NCBI GenBank assembly: GCA_043228905.1
Contig: JBHGNT010000013.1
Location: 15,314,001-15,378,000 of the forward strand
Length of the DNA: 64,000 nt
DNA from: Azolla caroliniana
Taxonomy: Eukaryota > Polypodiophyta
Direction: 5' to 3'
Shown here: positions 1 to 11,024 of the stretch, piece after piece
Layout: each line of letters begins with the position of its first letter
How positions within the stretch are numbered: the stretch's first letter is position 1
Notes under the pieces: model-generated
Database searches by the model: none
Told to the model about the DNA's origin: nothing
What the model saw: the letters and a program-made list of their open reading frames with translations, nothing else
Made by a program: the position numbers and the translations under genes

Positions 1-206
1 ATTTTGTTGTGCATCCCAAGATGTCATATTTTGTATTCATGTATGCATTTTATGTGACATTTTTCTTGTCCAATGTCATAGTTTTTTATCAGGAAACTTT
101 CCTTTCTTGTTCATCAACACGAAGTCATTGTTTTAATTCATCGGTGGACACTGCACTATTTTAGGGAGACAAGCATGGTGTGCTCAAAATCGAATAAGGA
201 TTTTAC

Positions 207-329
207 CTTATCTGAGTGAGGCGGACCAATCTGAGAGAAGAGGCGTTCTAACGAGGAGGGGACAGAACCTGAAGAAGCACCTTCTTGAGGAGACGAAGGT
301 CCATCTTCTTCTTTAGGGGCAGAGGCCAT
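207..329 (-). CDS. Probable first coding exon of a gene truncated by the left window edge
   Basis: Reading leftward from an ATG at 329, 41 codons stay open (Met-Ala-Ser-Ala-Pro-Lys-Glu-Glu-Asp, then a Ser/Pro/Glu-rich stretch, then LERLFSQIGPPHSDK). They end exactly in phase 0 at a good donor (exon ...AAG, intron GTAAAA at 206-201). Upstream of the ATG, 355-410 is a strong GA-rich tract on this strand, as seen before other genes here. Positions 1-206 would be intron and the remaining exons lie outside the window. The acidic, Ser/Pro-rich N-terminus gives no family assignment. It could be a chance ORF, but the clean phase-0 exon, the donor and the promoter-like tract argue for a real gene. Confidence 0.45.
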
Positions 330-360
330 CGATTCGTGTAATTGTCTTCCCGCCTATCTT

Positions 361-410
361 TTCTCGACTCTTCTCTCCTCTCCTCTCCTCTCCTCTCTTC
401 TCTTCTCCTT
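361..410. promoter_or_regulatory. Pyrimidine-rich (CT/CTCCT) tract upstream of the probable exon
   Basis: This is a run of TCTCC/TCTTC units, GA-rich on the minus strand, about 30-80 bp upstream of the probable minus-strand start codon at 329. GA/CT tracts are common in plant core promoters and leaders and can bind BPC/GAGA factors. The role here is inferred from position only. Confidence 0.3.
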
Positions 411-504
411 CTTTTTGTTAAGCTACCATGGTGGAGCCACCATAGCCAGCACAGTTAGCTGATTTCTGCCCTGCAAAGGATGCTGTGCATCAGTCAGTGT
501 ATAT

Positions 505-621
505 ACATATGAGAAGTATAGTACATACGTATATATGAGAAGTAGAAGCCTATTTATGTAATTTACATATCAGAAGTATAGTATGTATATATGAGAAGTA
601 GAAGCCTATTTATGTAATTTA
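505..621. repeat. Two tandem copies of a ~56-60-bp AT-rich unit
   Basis: The unit runs from CATATGAGAAGTATAGTA through GAGAAGTAGAAGCC to TATTTATGTAATTTA. It occurs at about 505-564 and again at 564-620, the second copy shorter by a few bases. The rest of 410-2270 has no gene I can support, only AT-rich spacer and the (AT)n run near 936-959. Confidence 0.7.
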
Positions 622-1869
622 CCATATCTATATATACTCTTGTGTTGTCATGTCCTGTTGATCTAATAAATTTCCTCGAAAGATTCGTATGGACTATATT
701 CTCATCCTCTGAAGCCTAGTCAAGTCTATTTTTTTGCCATATATTCTAGAGCATCGATGGTTATCGATTTGTATGAAATAATGGTGTCCATAAGTAGTAA
801 CAAAGCCCCTACATCCTAAAGCACGATCCGAGAAGAGTGTCGTTGCCTTTATATATATCATGTATGATAATGGTTCTTCGGATGTCACACCAAAGTGTTG
901 CTCACAGGTCAGATTGATCTAAACTTTATACATATGCATATATATATATATATATATATGGATACGATGGCATTTAGGTAACTCTCGTGCTTTATGATGT
1001 CCCAATTTGTGTGTTCTGAGTTTTGAGCAATTGATTTGTACGCACATTCATTATGATTACTCTTCGTACCTTGAAACTGGTGAGATCCTTTCCATAACAC
1101 AAAGGATAGCATGATTGCCCCTTGTTACGTATGTTATTCAACTAGATATTCGAAAACTACAAAGGCAAGCTTAAGATTCAATTTGAATATGTTCATAATT
1201 CAATGGGTTTGGTGGGCCATGTACATACACGTAATTATAGATGCATCCATTGATTAGACCATTTTTTTGAATTTGTGAGGACTCTTAAAGTTGTAGGAAC
1301 ATCTATATGCAAGTAAATATTACAAGGGTTAGTTACTCTTATAACCCTTGACACATTAGAGGATTTTGAAGCATAACAATGAACATGCCACTTATTATAG
1401 TCTTGAGATTGGGTGACAAAAGTAAATGTCAATTAAGTGTTTACATGGTGCAAAAGTTAATTCAATAAGAATTATTATTTTTACCTATTACCTTGTGGGC
1501 AAGGCAACACAATGACAAACACGAATCAGGTGGGCTATTGATGGTTTCTACAATAATTGAAGTTGATATCTCAATTTGATTACATGATCATTTAGTATAA
1601 ATAACATTCAATAAGAAGAAGGATGGTGTGGTTATCTAGTTATTAATTGTAAATTCTATGGTCTAAGATAACGTTTACTCTAAGGAGTGTCAAAAACATC
1701 AACAAGAAATATATGGTCTAAGATAATGAAGTGGTGCAATAGTATTGTTGTACATTGTGAATCCATGATCTTTGATCAAGTTTACTTTTGTTGGAAATGG
1801 TAATAATTTCTAAGGGTAACAATACTCAATCATCTCTACTACAACCAAAGATATATAATCGCATGTTGA

Positions 1870-1872
<3 letters not shown>

Positions 1873-1929
<57 letters not shown>
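1873..1929. repeat. Compound (GT)n-(GA)n microsatellite
   Basis: About 15 GT repeats pass directly into about 14 GA repeats. Open frames across it are artefacts of the dinucleotide repeat. Confidence 0.95.
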
Positions 1930-1933
<4 letters not shown>

Positions 1934-2286
1934 ATGGTAAGTAATAAAAAGTGAGTTTAATAGGAGCTCCATCTGTTACATGACAAGCATGTTCTTGAGA
2001 CTCATGTTTTGTTAATGTGTATCCAATGAGCAATTTGGCATATTTTCAAGTTTGTGGCCCACATCAATCTACACCGGTGATGAGTATCATTGGTAAAAAC
2101 TTCTTCAGTGCAACTATGATTTTCTTTGTAGTGCACTTTCATATGAATGCTCCAACTTTTCTTGAAATCATCTCATGGTCACATATATATGTGTTTCATC
2201 TTCATGTGAAAGGTCGGGTCCTTAGGACACATGATGGCCCTTTGGTTTTTGTGATGAAAAGTTGGAATATGGTGAATTATTGCAAT

Positions 2287-2645
2287 CATTGTTGTAAAAT
2301 ACTTAGCATAAAATACGCGTACAATACATATTCTAAGTATTCTACAAGTATTCTAACTTCTTCTTTTTATATACTTAGAATACGTATTTTATAGATAAAG
2401 TACCTTAAATACTTAGAATACGTTTAGAATACTTGTAAAATACATTAAATACTTCTTAAAATTTAAAGTTTTTTTTTCAAAAAATAAAAAGAAAATATGT
2501 TTTGAAATGATAAATACTTGTTAAATACGTAGAATACGTCAAAATTTTAAAAACGGCAGTTCTAAAACGTAGAATACGTGTAGAATACTTCAGAGTATTC
2601 TAAAACATACTCTAAACGTAGAATACGCGTTTTTTAACAACTATG
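2287..2645. mobile_element. hAT-like MITE (359 bp) with 8-bp TSD
   Basis: The element is flanked by identical octamers ATTGCAAT at 2279-2286 and 2646-2653. Its ends are inverted: the left starts CATTGTTGTAAAATAC and the right, reverse complemented, starts CATAGTTGTTAAAAAAC. An 8-bp target duplication with short CA-starting TIRs is the usual hAT signature. The octamer is palindromic, so it could instead be the outermost part of the TIR. The interior is very AT-rich and carries many copies of TAGAATACG or its complement in both orientations. It has no coding capacity. Confidence 0.6.
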
Positions 2646-3063
2646 ATTGCAATATGAGAATACCACATTGCTCCCTTGTGTGCTTTTTTGTTGTCAACAC
2701 AATTTTGCACATATCAAGACTCGATATCCACAATGTCATTTTGCCCACAATTTAGAAAATATATCCTTTGTAGATTTCCTATTGTCCACAAATTTCAACA
2801 TAATTGGTCCAACCCAAAAACCCATCTACAGTCACATAACCTACTCTAAGGAACAACCCTTGGTTCCTTGTTGCACTTAAGCGATGCATTATTCCTTTTA
2901 CTACTCTCCAATGCTTATTGCCTAGATTCGACATGAATTTATTGACCACTCCAATCACAAACAAAAATTACATTGGAGTTTGTTAAGTAATCCCTAGATG
3001 TTTCACTTTTGATGTTATAGTTGGGGAATAATACATTGAAGACTCATTTAGATGTAAAACAAT

Positions 3064-3088
3064 AGAGAGAGAGAGAGAGAGAGAGAGC
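3064..3088. repeat. (GA)n microsatellite
   Basis: About 12 GA repeats in AT-rich spacer. I saw no gene in 2655-3797: the short open frames there look random. Confidence 0.95.
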
Positions 3089-3797
3089 ACAATAAGATAT
3101 AAAGGTCTTTTCAATAGAAGTTTATACCTTGTCAATTGTGAAAGGGATATAAATGTAATATTGGTAAAGAAGGAAGAATTATAAAGGTGAAACTATAAAC
3201 GTTTTATGAGTGTTATTTTTCATTATAATCCCTAACACTAGAGGTAAAGCCTCTCTATCCTTAAAAAATTTATAAATCACAAGTTATATGCCTAATCAAT
3301 TAGCTTGAGAATATAATTAACACATGAACCAATGGAAACTTAGTCATGTTGGTAATTTTTTGCCTCGTTGCTCTTAAATAAAGTGCTTGGAATGTGGCTT
3401 ACACATTAGTAGCTTGACAATGATTCACACTCACTCTCGTGACCTGTCTTGCCAACAAACGGGCATATGGTGGCATGTTCCAGCACATAAACATCAAGGT
3501 GATTCTGAAAAAAGACATCCCGAACAAGAAGTAGATTCCAACAAGAGCAATGAAAGGCATGACAACTCCATTATATGTGGTCCATGATCAATGTCGAGTC
3601 ACATGATGCATTGCAAACCTTGATAGAAGCAAAGCTCTTCGATTGATGGAAGGCTTTGGGTGAGATTATGCATGTTGAAGGCGTCAGCTTAGTAATTGTG
3701 GTTCATATCCAAAATCCTTTTCATCATGATTTTAATATTGGCAATGAAGTCCATCAAGTACACATGGGATTATGATGGACTTCAAGATTGCTTTTTG

Positions 3798-4169
3798 CAA
3801 TCATGTTGGAAGTTGATGCAACAATTGCTTGAAAAAATGAGGAACTATGGCTACATCTCATGAAGTGTTAAGAATTTGACACTCGAAAAAACAATCATGT
3901 TGGAAGTTGATGCAACAATTGCTTGAAAAAATGAGGAACTATGGCTACATCTCATGAAGTGTTAAGAATTTGACACTCGAAAAAACAATCATGTTGGAAG
4001 TTGATGCAACAACTGCTTTAAAAAATGAGGAACTATGACTACATCTCATGATGTGTTAATAATTTGGCACCGGAAAAAGCAATCATGTTGGAAGTTGATG
4101 CAACAACTGCTTTACAAAATGAGGAACTATGACTACATCTCATTAAGTGTTAAGAATTTGGCACCCGAG
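3798..4169. repeat. Four tandem copies of a 94-bp unit
   Basis: CAATCATGTTGGAAGTTGAT recurs at 3798, 3892, 3986 and 4080, exactly 94 bp apart. Copies 1 and 2 are nearly identical. Copies 3 and 4 share private changes (for example AACTGCTTTA), which implies stepwise duplication. The unit is not a multiple of three and has no long frame, so this is a minisatellite rather than a repeated protein domain. Confidence 0.9.
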
Positions 4170-4259
4170 ACACTGGTTGTGGAGACTAATGTCACGATAC
4201 AATGACATAAATACATAATTGGTGAGGATTAAACCTTCAACCTCACGTCAAGAAGATGT

Positions 4260-5400
4260 CATGCTCAACCATTTTGATATGAGCATTTATTTGTCTATAT
4301 TATAATTTAGAATTATATAGTCTAGCATATAGTGCATTCCAAAATATTCTAGTCTTGAGTATATTCTAGAAATATTCTATGGTATATTCTAAAGATATAT
4401 TCAATCTCGGAACTTGTATAAATATGTGTGTTCACCTAGATTACAATCCAGGTGAACAACACCAGTTATAGAGTCTTTCAATTCATAAACTCATCCATTT
4501 GATTTTCTTCTAGTCTCTTGTGCATATTATATATCCGTGACAACTAAGGCACCAACAAGGGACATAGAGCTCAACAACCCATATGAAAAGGGGGATAGAG
4601 AAAACTAAATAGGAAACAATGTAAGCCAATGGGCAATCTAGTATGAAAGGAACTTATCAACATTGTAAAAAGCTATAAAAGTGACTTTTTGGTTGTTAAG
4701 CGCTTGGATCACATCATGATTGGTCATGAAGAAGGGTGCATCAACAAGGACATCATACGGCTAAAGGACCCACAAAGAGGGAATAGTAAGAACCAATCAA
4801 CAAAGGCAAGCCAATAGGCTGAAAAGTGTGAAATGGTCACAGCCTTAATGTAAAACCTATATAAACCACATTGTGGTGTCTTAGTAAGGGTTCTTCCATT
4901 TGTAAAGTTCTCCCTATTGATTAAGAGTTCAAGTTTCCTCTCCTCTTCTTGTAACCTCTAGGTTCAAGAGAGATTAGTGATAGTGTTTAGCAGAGAAACA
5001 CTAATCTCTCCTCCTCGTTGGTGCTAGACCTCTTAGCAAGAGGGTTAATAATGATATTTGTTACTTCTATTGTCTATGAGAGAGAGTGAGAGAGATATCA
5101 TTCTTAATCATTGTTCAATCGTTAAGTGCGCGTCAGGCTCAAAGGTGTTTGACAACCACCTTTGCTCGATTCGCCATCAAAAGAGAATATGCCGGTCTGA
5201 GCTCCACAAACGACATAGAGAAAGGATTACCTTTGTTGATCCATAGATATGACACATTGGTGACTTTTGTAGGTCTTCTCCAATATTAGGTTTTCTCCTT
5301 TCATTTAGTGCATCAAAGCTCCTACTTTATCCTCTTAATATTCTATTAGAGGTAAGATAGATAGGGTTAAGAGCTCATTAAGCCAAAATTTAATCTCATA
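4260..5400. other. Spacer with LTR-like sequence, no gene recognised
   Basis: Positions 4320-4420 are rich in AATATTCTA/TATTCTAGA motifs, followed by TATAAATATG near 4419 and a polypyrimidine stretch near 4930-4950, the sort of order seen in LTR promoters. No matching second LTR or primer-binding site was found. A 10-bp-arm hairpin, GAGATTAGTG / CACTAATCTC, lies at about 4971-5009. Two short plus-strand frames at 5058-5289 have no recognisable domain. Confidence 0.35.
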
Positions 5401-5403
5401 ATC

Positions 5404-5548
5404 TTGTTTGGTGTTAAACCTCTTTGTAATAAGAAGTGATGTATTCTTTATTATGTCTTATTGTCTTATTATGTCTTATTGTTTGGTGTTAAACCTCTTT
5501 GTAATAAGAAGTGATGTATTCTTTATTATGTCTTATTGTCTTATTATG
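5404..5548. repeat. 75-bp tandem duplication
   Basis: The unit beginning TTGTTTGGTGTTAAACCTC occurs at 5404 and 5479 with essentially no divergence, each copy ending in TATTATGTCTTATTG repeats. No coding role is evident. Confidence 0.85.
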
Positions 5549-5789
5549 TAGGTGCAGTCAATATGAAAGGTCGCCTCTCTATTAAAAGCCATAGTCTCTT
5601 TCAATTACTCTTGGACTGTTATAGACATATGTATGTCCCAAAGCGTTAGTAATAACAATTATACATTGACACCTACCTCATGTCAGTGGCGGAAATACCT
5701 AGAGTGGTGGCTGATACCTCCAACGTATACCACCATTAACCATGCAGAATACCTTCATCCTTTCCCATGTCTTCTTAAAAACCTATTGC

Positions 5790-6360
5790 TTTCAAAAGAC
5801 TACATATGGATCACCTTTGATAGCATCATATTCTCCTTTTAGTGTATGCACTAAGGTCATCCAAATCTCCTTGACTACCTCCACAACATTCCATTGAATT
5901 CGTTGAAATATCCTTCGACATCTACTAGTCCACAAAACCCATATGATTATTGAACTAATCGTCTCCCAAACCACGCCATTTTGGACTGAATTAATAGGCA
6001 TACATGACGACACTTCCTCAACATATCGACCTCTTGTATATAATGCAAAGTTAACCTTTTCTTTTTCATAATCTTGTATCTCACCCTTAATATTAGCCCA
6101 CATCATTGGCCCCCGTTTATATATTCTAGAGCCATAAACCTTATGCAAGAGACGTAAAAATCTTTTCCAAACCAATTTGGGTAGCCATACATGACCAAAA
6201 TAGGCGATGAAGAGACTTCACTTCTAGCCCACAAAAATCACACATCTTATCCACTTCTTTACAATACATCCAAACCCTAACAAGAGCCACATAATTAACA
6301 ATCAACCATCGACTTTATGATTTTTTGGATGTCCAAGTTCAAAATTGTTGAAATCTACTA
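5790..6360 (-). pseudogene. LINE (non-LTR retrotransposon) 3' coding remnant, zf-RVT region
   Basis: On the minus strand the translation contains the zinc-binding region that follows reverse transcriptase in plant LINEs: a Cys-x2-like CDFCG segment near 6240, then LEK(I/R)F-type sequence, then the hallmark IIWVLWTSRCRRIFQ at about 5915-5960. A 127-codon open stretch (6175-5792) carries the end, and the upstream part (6176-6350) is in another frame with stops. No reverse-transcriptase core is present, so this is a 5'-truncated, frameshifted copy. The second LINE remnant at 50,219-51,990 carries a similar WALWKWRCNRLYD motif. Confidence 0.6.
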
Positions 6361-6529
6361 CCAACAAACTAATTCACCGCCTTTGACACATTTATGTGGC
6401 CTTCTAGTAGATGTTTGACAGGAAGTTGTCCTTTCAAAAGGCTTACAATCGTTTTTACACAATGTATCAACTCCTTCATGTGCCATTTTTTTTGTGTTTC
6501 CACCAAAACACGTATAGATTGATGAAGTT

Positions 6530-7300
6530 GTGCCTCTCGTCGGTATCGTTGGCAATGTGTGCCCTAGCAATTTCACCTTTGTTGCAGCCACAAACGCATG
6601 GGCTCAACTAAAGTTCATGGATGATGGGAGGTCTATACACTTGTGGATTTTGAAACAAGGGCTTGAAAGTGATGCTTTTCTTGAAAGCACTGTTGTGGAC
6701 ATGTATGCCAAATGTGGGTCTCTTGTAGAGGCAAAGAAAACGTTTGATCTGATGCCATGTCAAGGTGTGGTCTCCTGGAATGCTCTTATTACAGGTTACA
6801 CGGAATATGGACCAAGCACAGAGGTGTTGGAATGTTTCTCATACATGCAATCTCAATGACCTTCTTTACCGAATGTTGTGACCTATATTTGCACCTTGAA
6901 GGCATGCATAAGCCTACAAGCTATCAGAAGAGGCCAAGAAATTGAGATCATTGAAAGGGGACTTGATTCAGATCCTTGGCTTGTGGCTATTCTAGTTTAT
7001 GCATTTGCTAAATGTGACATTTTTGAAGATGCTAATGCAGTCATCAGACTACTATCAGCCAAAGGTAATGTATCGTGGAATTCACTTATTTCTGGTTATG
7101 TTCAATATGGGTACGGTGAAGAGGCCTTGAAATGTCTACAAAGGATGCAGCTTGAAGGGCTCTTTCCTACCTTTGTGACTTTCGTTTCTCATTGAGAGCT
7201 TGTAGCATCACTGGATCTTTGGATAAGACCCGACAAAGTGTTTCATCTCTTTCATGAGGTCACAAATGAAAGCATAGGTCTAGATTGCGTGATGTTCCTT
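6530..7300 (+). pseudogene. Pentatricopeptide-repeat (PLS-type) pseudogene fragment
   Basis: The translation shows successive PPR motifs typical of plant organelle RNA-editing factors: VVDMYAKCGSLVEAKKTFDLMP, VVSWNALITGYTEYG, then GNVSWNSLISGYVQYGYGEEALKCLQRMQ, then RACSITGSLDK. An in-frame TGA at 6857-6859 separates two segments in the same frame. A frameshift just before 7195 is needed to reach the next motif at about 7190-7230. There is no start region, signal for organelle import or C-terminal E/DYW domain. It is therefore a dead internal fragment of about four to five motifs. The 3' side runs straight into a LINE-like tail at 7320. Confidence 0.8.
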
Positions 7301-7317
7301 AAGGTTGTAGCCGATAT

Positions 7318-7370
7318 GTCTTTTTTTTAACTAATGGAAGGATATTTTTTTCAAAAAACAAGAAGAAAAT
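7318..7370 (+). repeat. LINE-like 3' tail motif
   Basis: T-run, TAACTAATGGAAGGATA, a second T-run, then an A-rich run. Closely similar blocks occur at 41,240-41,280 and 52,440-52,490, so this is a dispersed family end. The shape suggests a plant LINE 3' terminus. Confidence 0.45.
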
Positions 7371-7374
7371 AAAG

Positions 7375-8616
7375 CATAAAGCCTTGTAAACATCAATAGG
7401 TCGAAGTCAACAATGTTGAGTTGTTGAACCAAGTGATTTAATGCACATTACATACTAATATGACAATCAACGAGTGGTCTTTCGCACTGGTCTCTTTATA
7501 AAACTTATGATATGTCATTGTCTAGGAAGTGAGTGAGGAGTGGGAGATGTGGAAGGCGAGGACGATGCCACCATACTAATGAGGCATTTTGAATGTTGGT
7601 GAGTTTTTTGGTCGATAGAAATCGAGGTGTCATCGAGTGTTGAATTGACACTACCTTATCTCTCGTCATCACTATCGGATGTAGTTAATGTCATCTTGGA
7701 CACCAACTTCATATCGTTATAATTATTTTTCATGGAGCCACGTTAGTGTTTATTGTTCAAAAGTGTTGGATAGCTCCATGAATGAATGTTTCAAGGGGCT
7801 CAAATGTGATGTGGGAGCTCTACGATGCATTACACAACCTTGGGGACAAAGGAAAGTTTGTATAACTACTTGGTTTATCAATGTTTGAGGTGTTGCGATC
7901 ATCATACATACATACATAGTCTTGCATTGCTACCTAGTACCAATCAAACAACTCCTTCATGCTCATCAAGTGTTGACAATTATTCTCGATTGTAACTATG
8001 TATGCTTATTTGTCCTACTGTTGCCTATTTTACTATTTGCATGCATCGAGTTGATCCAATCCATTATTATAGTTGAAGGTTAACTCAACCAATACTTCTA
8101 GTGGCATTCATACTCTTAACTTATGTCTTGGAGCATGCCATGAAATTGTAAGCAATGTTCTATCTCGAGTGCCTGCACTCTTGGTTTTTTCCTTGAAATT
8201 GTTTCCTGCAACCTACACATGCCAAAGAATGTCATGTATGAGTGGAAGCAAGATTGGATAATACAATATCAAAGACGAACATCATTTGCAAATATTAATA
8301 CAACTAATCAGATTGACAACGAGTCAAAAAGCCATAGAATTCGTGGAGCATATCTCCATGTTATTCTCTCACCAAAAGAGGTGAAGACCTCTCTGCCTAT
8401 GTCCACATTCTCTAAAATGTTGTTGCTTACGAAACACAACATCAGGCTCACTGGTTATTGCCTGATGTTAACCAAATGTCCAATAGATATGTCGACTTCA
8501 AAACATTGGAAACAATGTTTATAATGATAACTATTTTCCTGGAGGGGAAATCCTTGCACTTTACTTAGGGTTTATGATAAACATTATGCTATGTATGGTT
8601 TGGATGTAACTCCGTG
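7375..8616. other. Spacer, no supported gene
   Basis: The longest frame (8219-8524, plus) has no recognisable domain, no codon pattern I can defend and no splice context. I see no repeats of note in this interval. Confidence 0.4.
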
Positions 8617-8725
8617 CAGGGCTTGAATTTGACGGGTTAGTATAAAAGTTTTTTGACGGGCATTTTTTAAAGATGTATGTCATATGACACAAGAGTGCAA
8701 AAACTAACATGTCATTTGATCTACA

Positions 8726-8829
8726 AATTTTAATAATGAAAGTTCTATATGATGCTTTACCAATTTTAATAATGAAAGTTCTATATGATGCTTTACCAAT
8801 TTTAATAATAAAAGTTCTATATGATGCTT
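8726..8829. repeat. Three tandem copies of a 36-bp unit inside the hAT element
   Basis: AATTTTAATAATGAAAGTTC recurs at 8726, 8762 and 8798. The repeat creates a periodic frame on the minus strand (repeated KIGKASYRTFI) purely because 36 is a multiple of three, so I do not call it a gene. Confidence 0.9.
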
Positions 8830-8911
8830 CATTGTTATACATTTCATTACTATAGAAAGTGCACAAAGATGCACAAATAAACATAACTACCTAACAACGA
8901 TAATGAAATAC

Positions 8912-9056
8912 ATAAAATTAATAGGAAATTGGTAAATTCACAGTTTTTTTTGTATTTTCATAGTTTTTTTTTTAATGATAGCCAGATTCCATCCCCCCCA
9001 AAAAACTGTGAAAATACAAAAAAAACTGTGAATTTACCAATTTCCAATTAATATCA
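8912..9056. repeat. Long near-perfect hairpin (foldback) inside the hAT element
   Basis: The left arm, about 8912-8973 (ATTAATAGGAAATTGGTAAA, then TTCACAGTTTTTTTTGTATT), is matched in reverse complement by about 8999-9056. Arms are roughly 50-58 bp with a loop of about 25 bases containing a C-run. It could be a nested foldback MITE or a source of small RNA. The sequence alone does not decide. Confidence 0.75.
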
Positions 9057-9633
9057 TGTTAATGTTTTTACTAATAAGTATGAAAAAAAAGGGTAGTAAA
9101 AATTTAGTGTTAACTTAAAATTTTATGTAAGTAAAAAAATTTAGTTTTAACTTAAAACTTAAAACTTAAAACATAAAATCAAACCTAGAGTTATACACTC
9201 TTAAAGTATGTATTTAATAAAGGTTATTGTTTAAAATTTTAATCAAATTTCAACTAATATTATTAGTAAAGAAATTAAAAATAAATATTTGAGAATATAT
9301 ACCATTATTACATGATAATGATATTATTTTAAGCGTGTTATAAAAAACATATAATTTTTTGGAAAAAAAAAGATATAGTATTAATATATTATAATTCACA
9401 CTTCATATCTATAATAAGTGGCATATGTATATGTATATAATATATATGACATGGAAAATAGAATCTTAACATGTCATTTGACATGCATAACTTGTAGGGG
9501 CCTTTCGCATGAAAAATGGATATTTAAACTTTATATGTCACTTGACGGGCATTTTTATTATGTGTATGTTTTTGACGGGCAAAATGACCTTCGACGGGCA
9601 TGACACCCGTCAAAATCCTGCCCTGACTCTGTG

Positions 9634-11024
9634 ATGCATCCTAACAACCAATCACAAAAACTAAAGTTTTAGGTGGATAAAATTTTGTAATCTAAATACC
9701 ATATCATTACTACAAAAAGCAAGATGCATATATTTGATGCATGTCAATGTGGTTTTCTTTTGACAAGTTCCATGTGAGCTTCTTAATTCAGGGAATGAGT
9801 TTTTTTTTCCATGAAACATGAGCTTTTGACCCAAGTTCACGAGTTTCAAAGATTTTATATCTCCATAACCCTTCCTTGAACCCTTGCATGATACACCCAT
9901 GATTGGAATTTATGACCAATCTAAAGCTTCAAAGACAATCCTGATTAAAAATAAACCTAACCAACTAAGTAAGCTAATATCTGAAATGCAATAGTGAACT
10001 TATCAAGCATCATGGACGAATCCAAATTACATAATAAAACTCTTTATATTAAACAGTTGGCATTTGAAATGTTACCACAACACATATTGAAGTGTGAGGA
10101 TTGTGGTTGTCCAAACATGAAAATCAAAACATGTGTACAAATGCTTAGGTAAGGAGTCAATGTATCCCCACATTTGAATACTATTGATAAAGTTTAAAGC
10201 ACTTGGGGTTGGAAGTTGACTACAAATTTGGCTCCTTGGGATTAATCTCGATGTCATGTTGTTATCTTAAGTTTAGAGAGTGTTGATGCGCTATCAAAGC
10301 AAGTTCCTTTTTGTGAAACAAGGCGCTAACTTTTTGAAACATAACAATTTGTTCCTCTCTCTCTCTCTCTCTCTCTCTTTGTCTCATGGGCCAAATTTGG
10401 CCTTAGAAGACGTTAATATATCTTTCTTTCTCTCTCTCTCAAATTGCACCACCACTCAACTAATGACAACGCGAGAGATTGCAAATACATGGTCAATCAC
10501 TCCATCTATGGAGTGCCTTGAATGACCTTGGGCCAAATCGTAGGCGACACAAATTACAACGAGAATGATCATGTTAAAGTACATGGGTTAATCCCTCGAT
10601 TGAGCGACACACATATAACAACAGAAAGCACTCACAAAAGCCATCGATCTTAGCTTCCGCGAGTCACGCTAGCGTGGCGATGAGAATTCGAGCAAAGCTA
10701 TATATATAACTTGGAAAGCAAAATAAAGGAGGATCTGGAGGGTGCATCTTCGGGCCGGATCTGCGTCCACGATTCGGGAATCGGGACTCTCTCCGGTGAT
10801 CGATCATTGAACACATGAATCCAAGGAAAGAAGAAGAAATTTAAACAGAAAATGAGAAAGAGAGGAAGGAAGGAAGGAAAGATACAGAGCATATATCAAC
10901 GTCTTATGAAGAGTCCAGAATGGACTGTCTACCTACACAAAGGCAGAGCAGAAACAGAGTTAAGACTGAGACTGATTTACATACACTCCTTACATACGGA
11001 GAAATCAGCTTCCATTCGTCAGCT
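9634..11024. other. Spacer and upstream region of the GPI-anchored protein gene
   Basis: No gene is supported before 11,025. A (CT)n run lies at 10,354-10,378, and a GA-rich stretch with GGAAGGAAGGAAGGAAAG at about 10,862-10,880 lies 150 bp before the start codon. No clear TATA box could be assigned with confidence. Confidence 0.4.

Larger units (their letters stand above)
8617..9625. mobile_element. Non-autonomous hAT-like transposon (1,009 bp) with TSD and TIRs
   Basis: The left end reads CAGGGCTTGAATTTGACGGG. The right end, reverse complemented, reads CAGGGCAGGATTTTGACGGG, matching at 17 of 20 positions. Flanking octamers are ACTCCGTG (8609-8616) and ACTCTGTG (9626-9633), 7 of 8 identical. 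CAGGG-type TIRs plus an 8-bp target duplication are the classic hAT pattern. Subterminal TGACGGG(C/T) motifs recur at 8630, 8654, 9543, 9573 and 9592, which would suit transposase binding. The interior is AT-rich with no transposase, and holds a 36-bp array and a long hairpin. Confidence 0.8.

Noticed and set aside
2017-2394. 125-codon plus-strand ORF
   Set aside because: It runs into the AT-rich MITE at 2287, has no domain, and ends in repeat sequence.
8561-8884. Minus-strand ORF with three repeats of KIGKASYRTFI
   Set aside because: Created by the 36-bp tandem repeat inside a hAT element. No start context and no homology seen.
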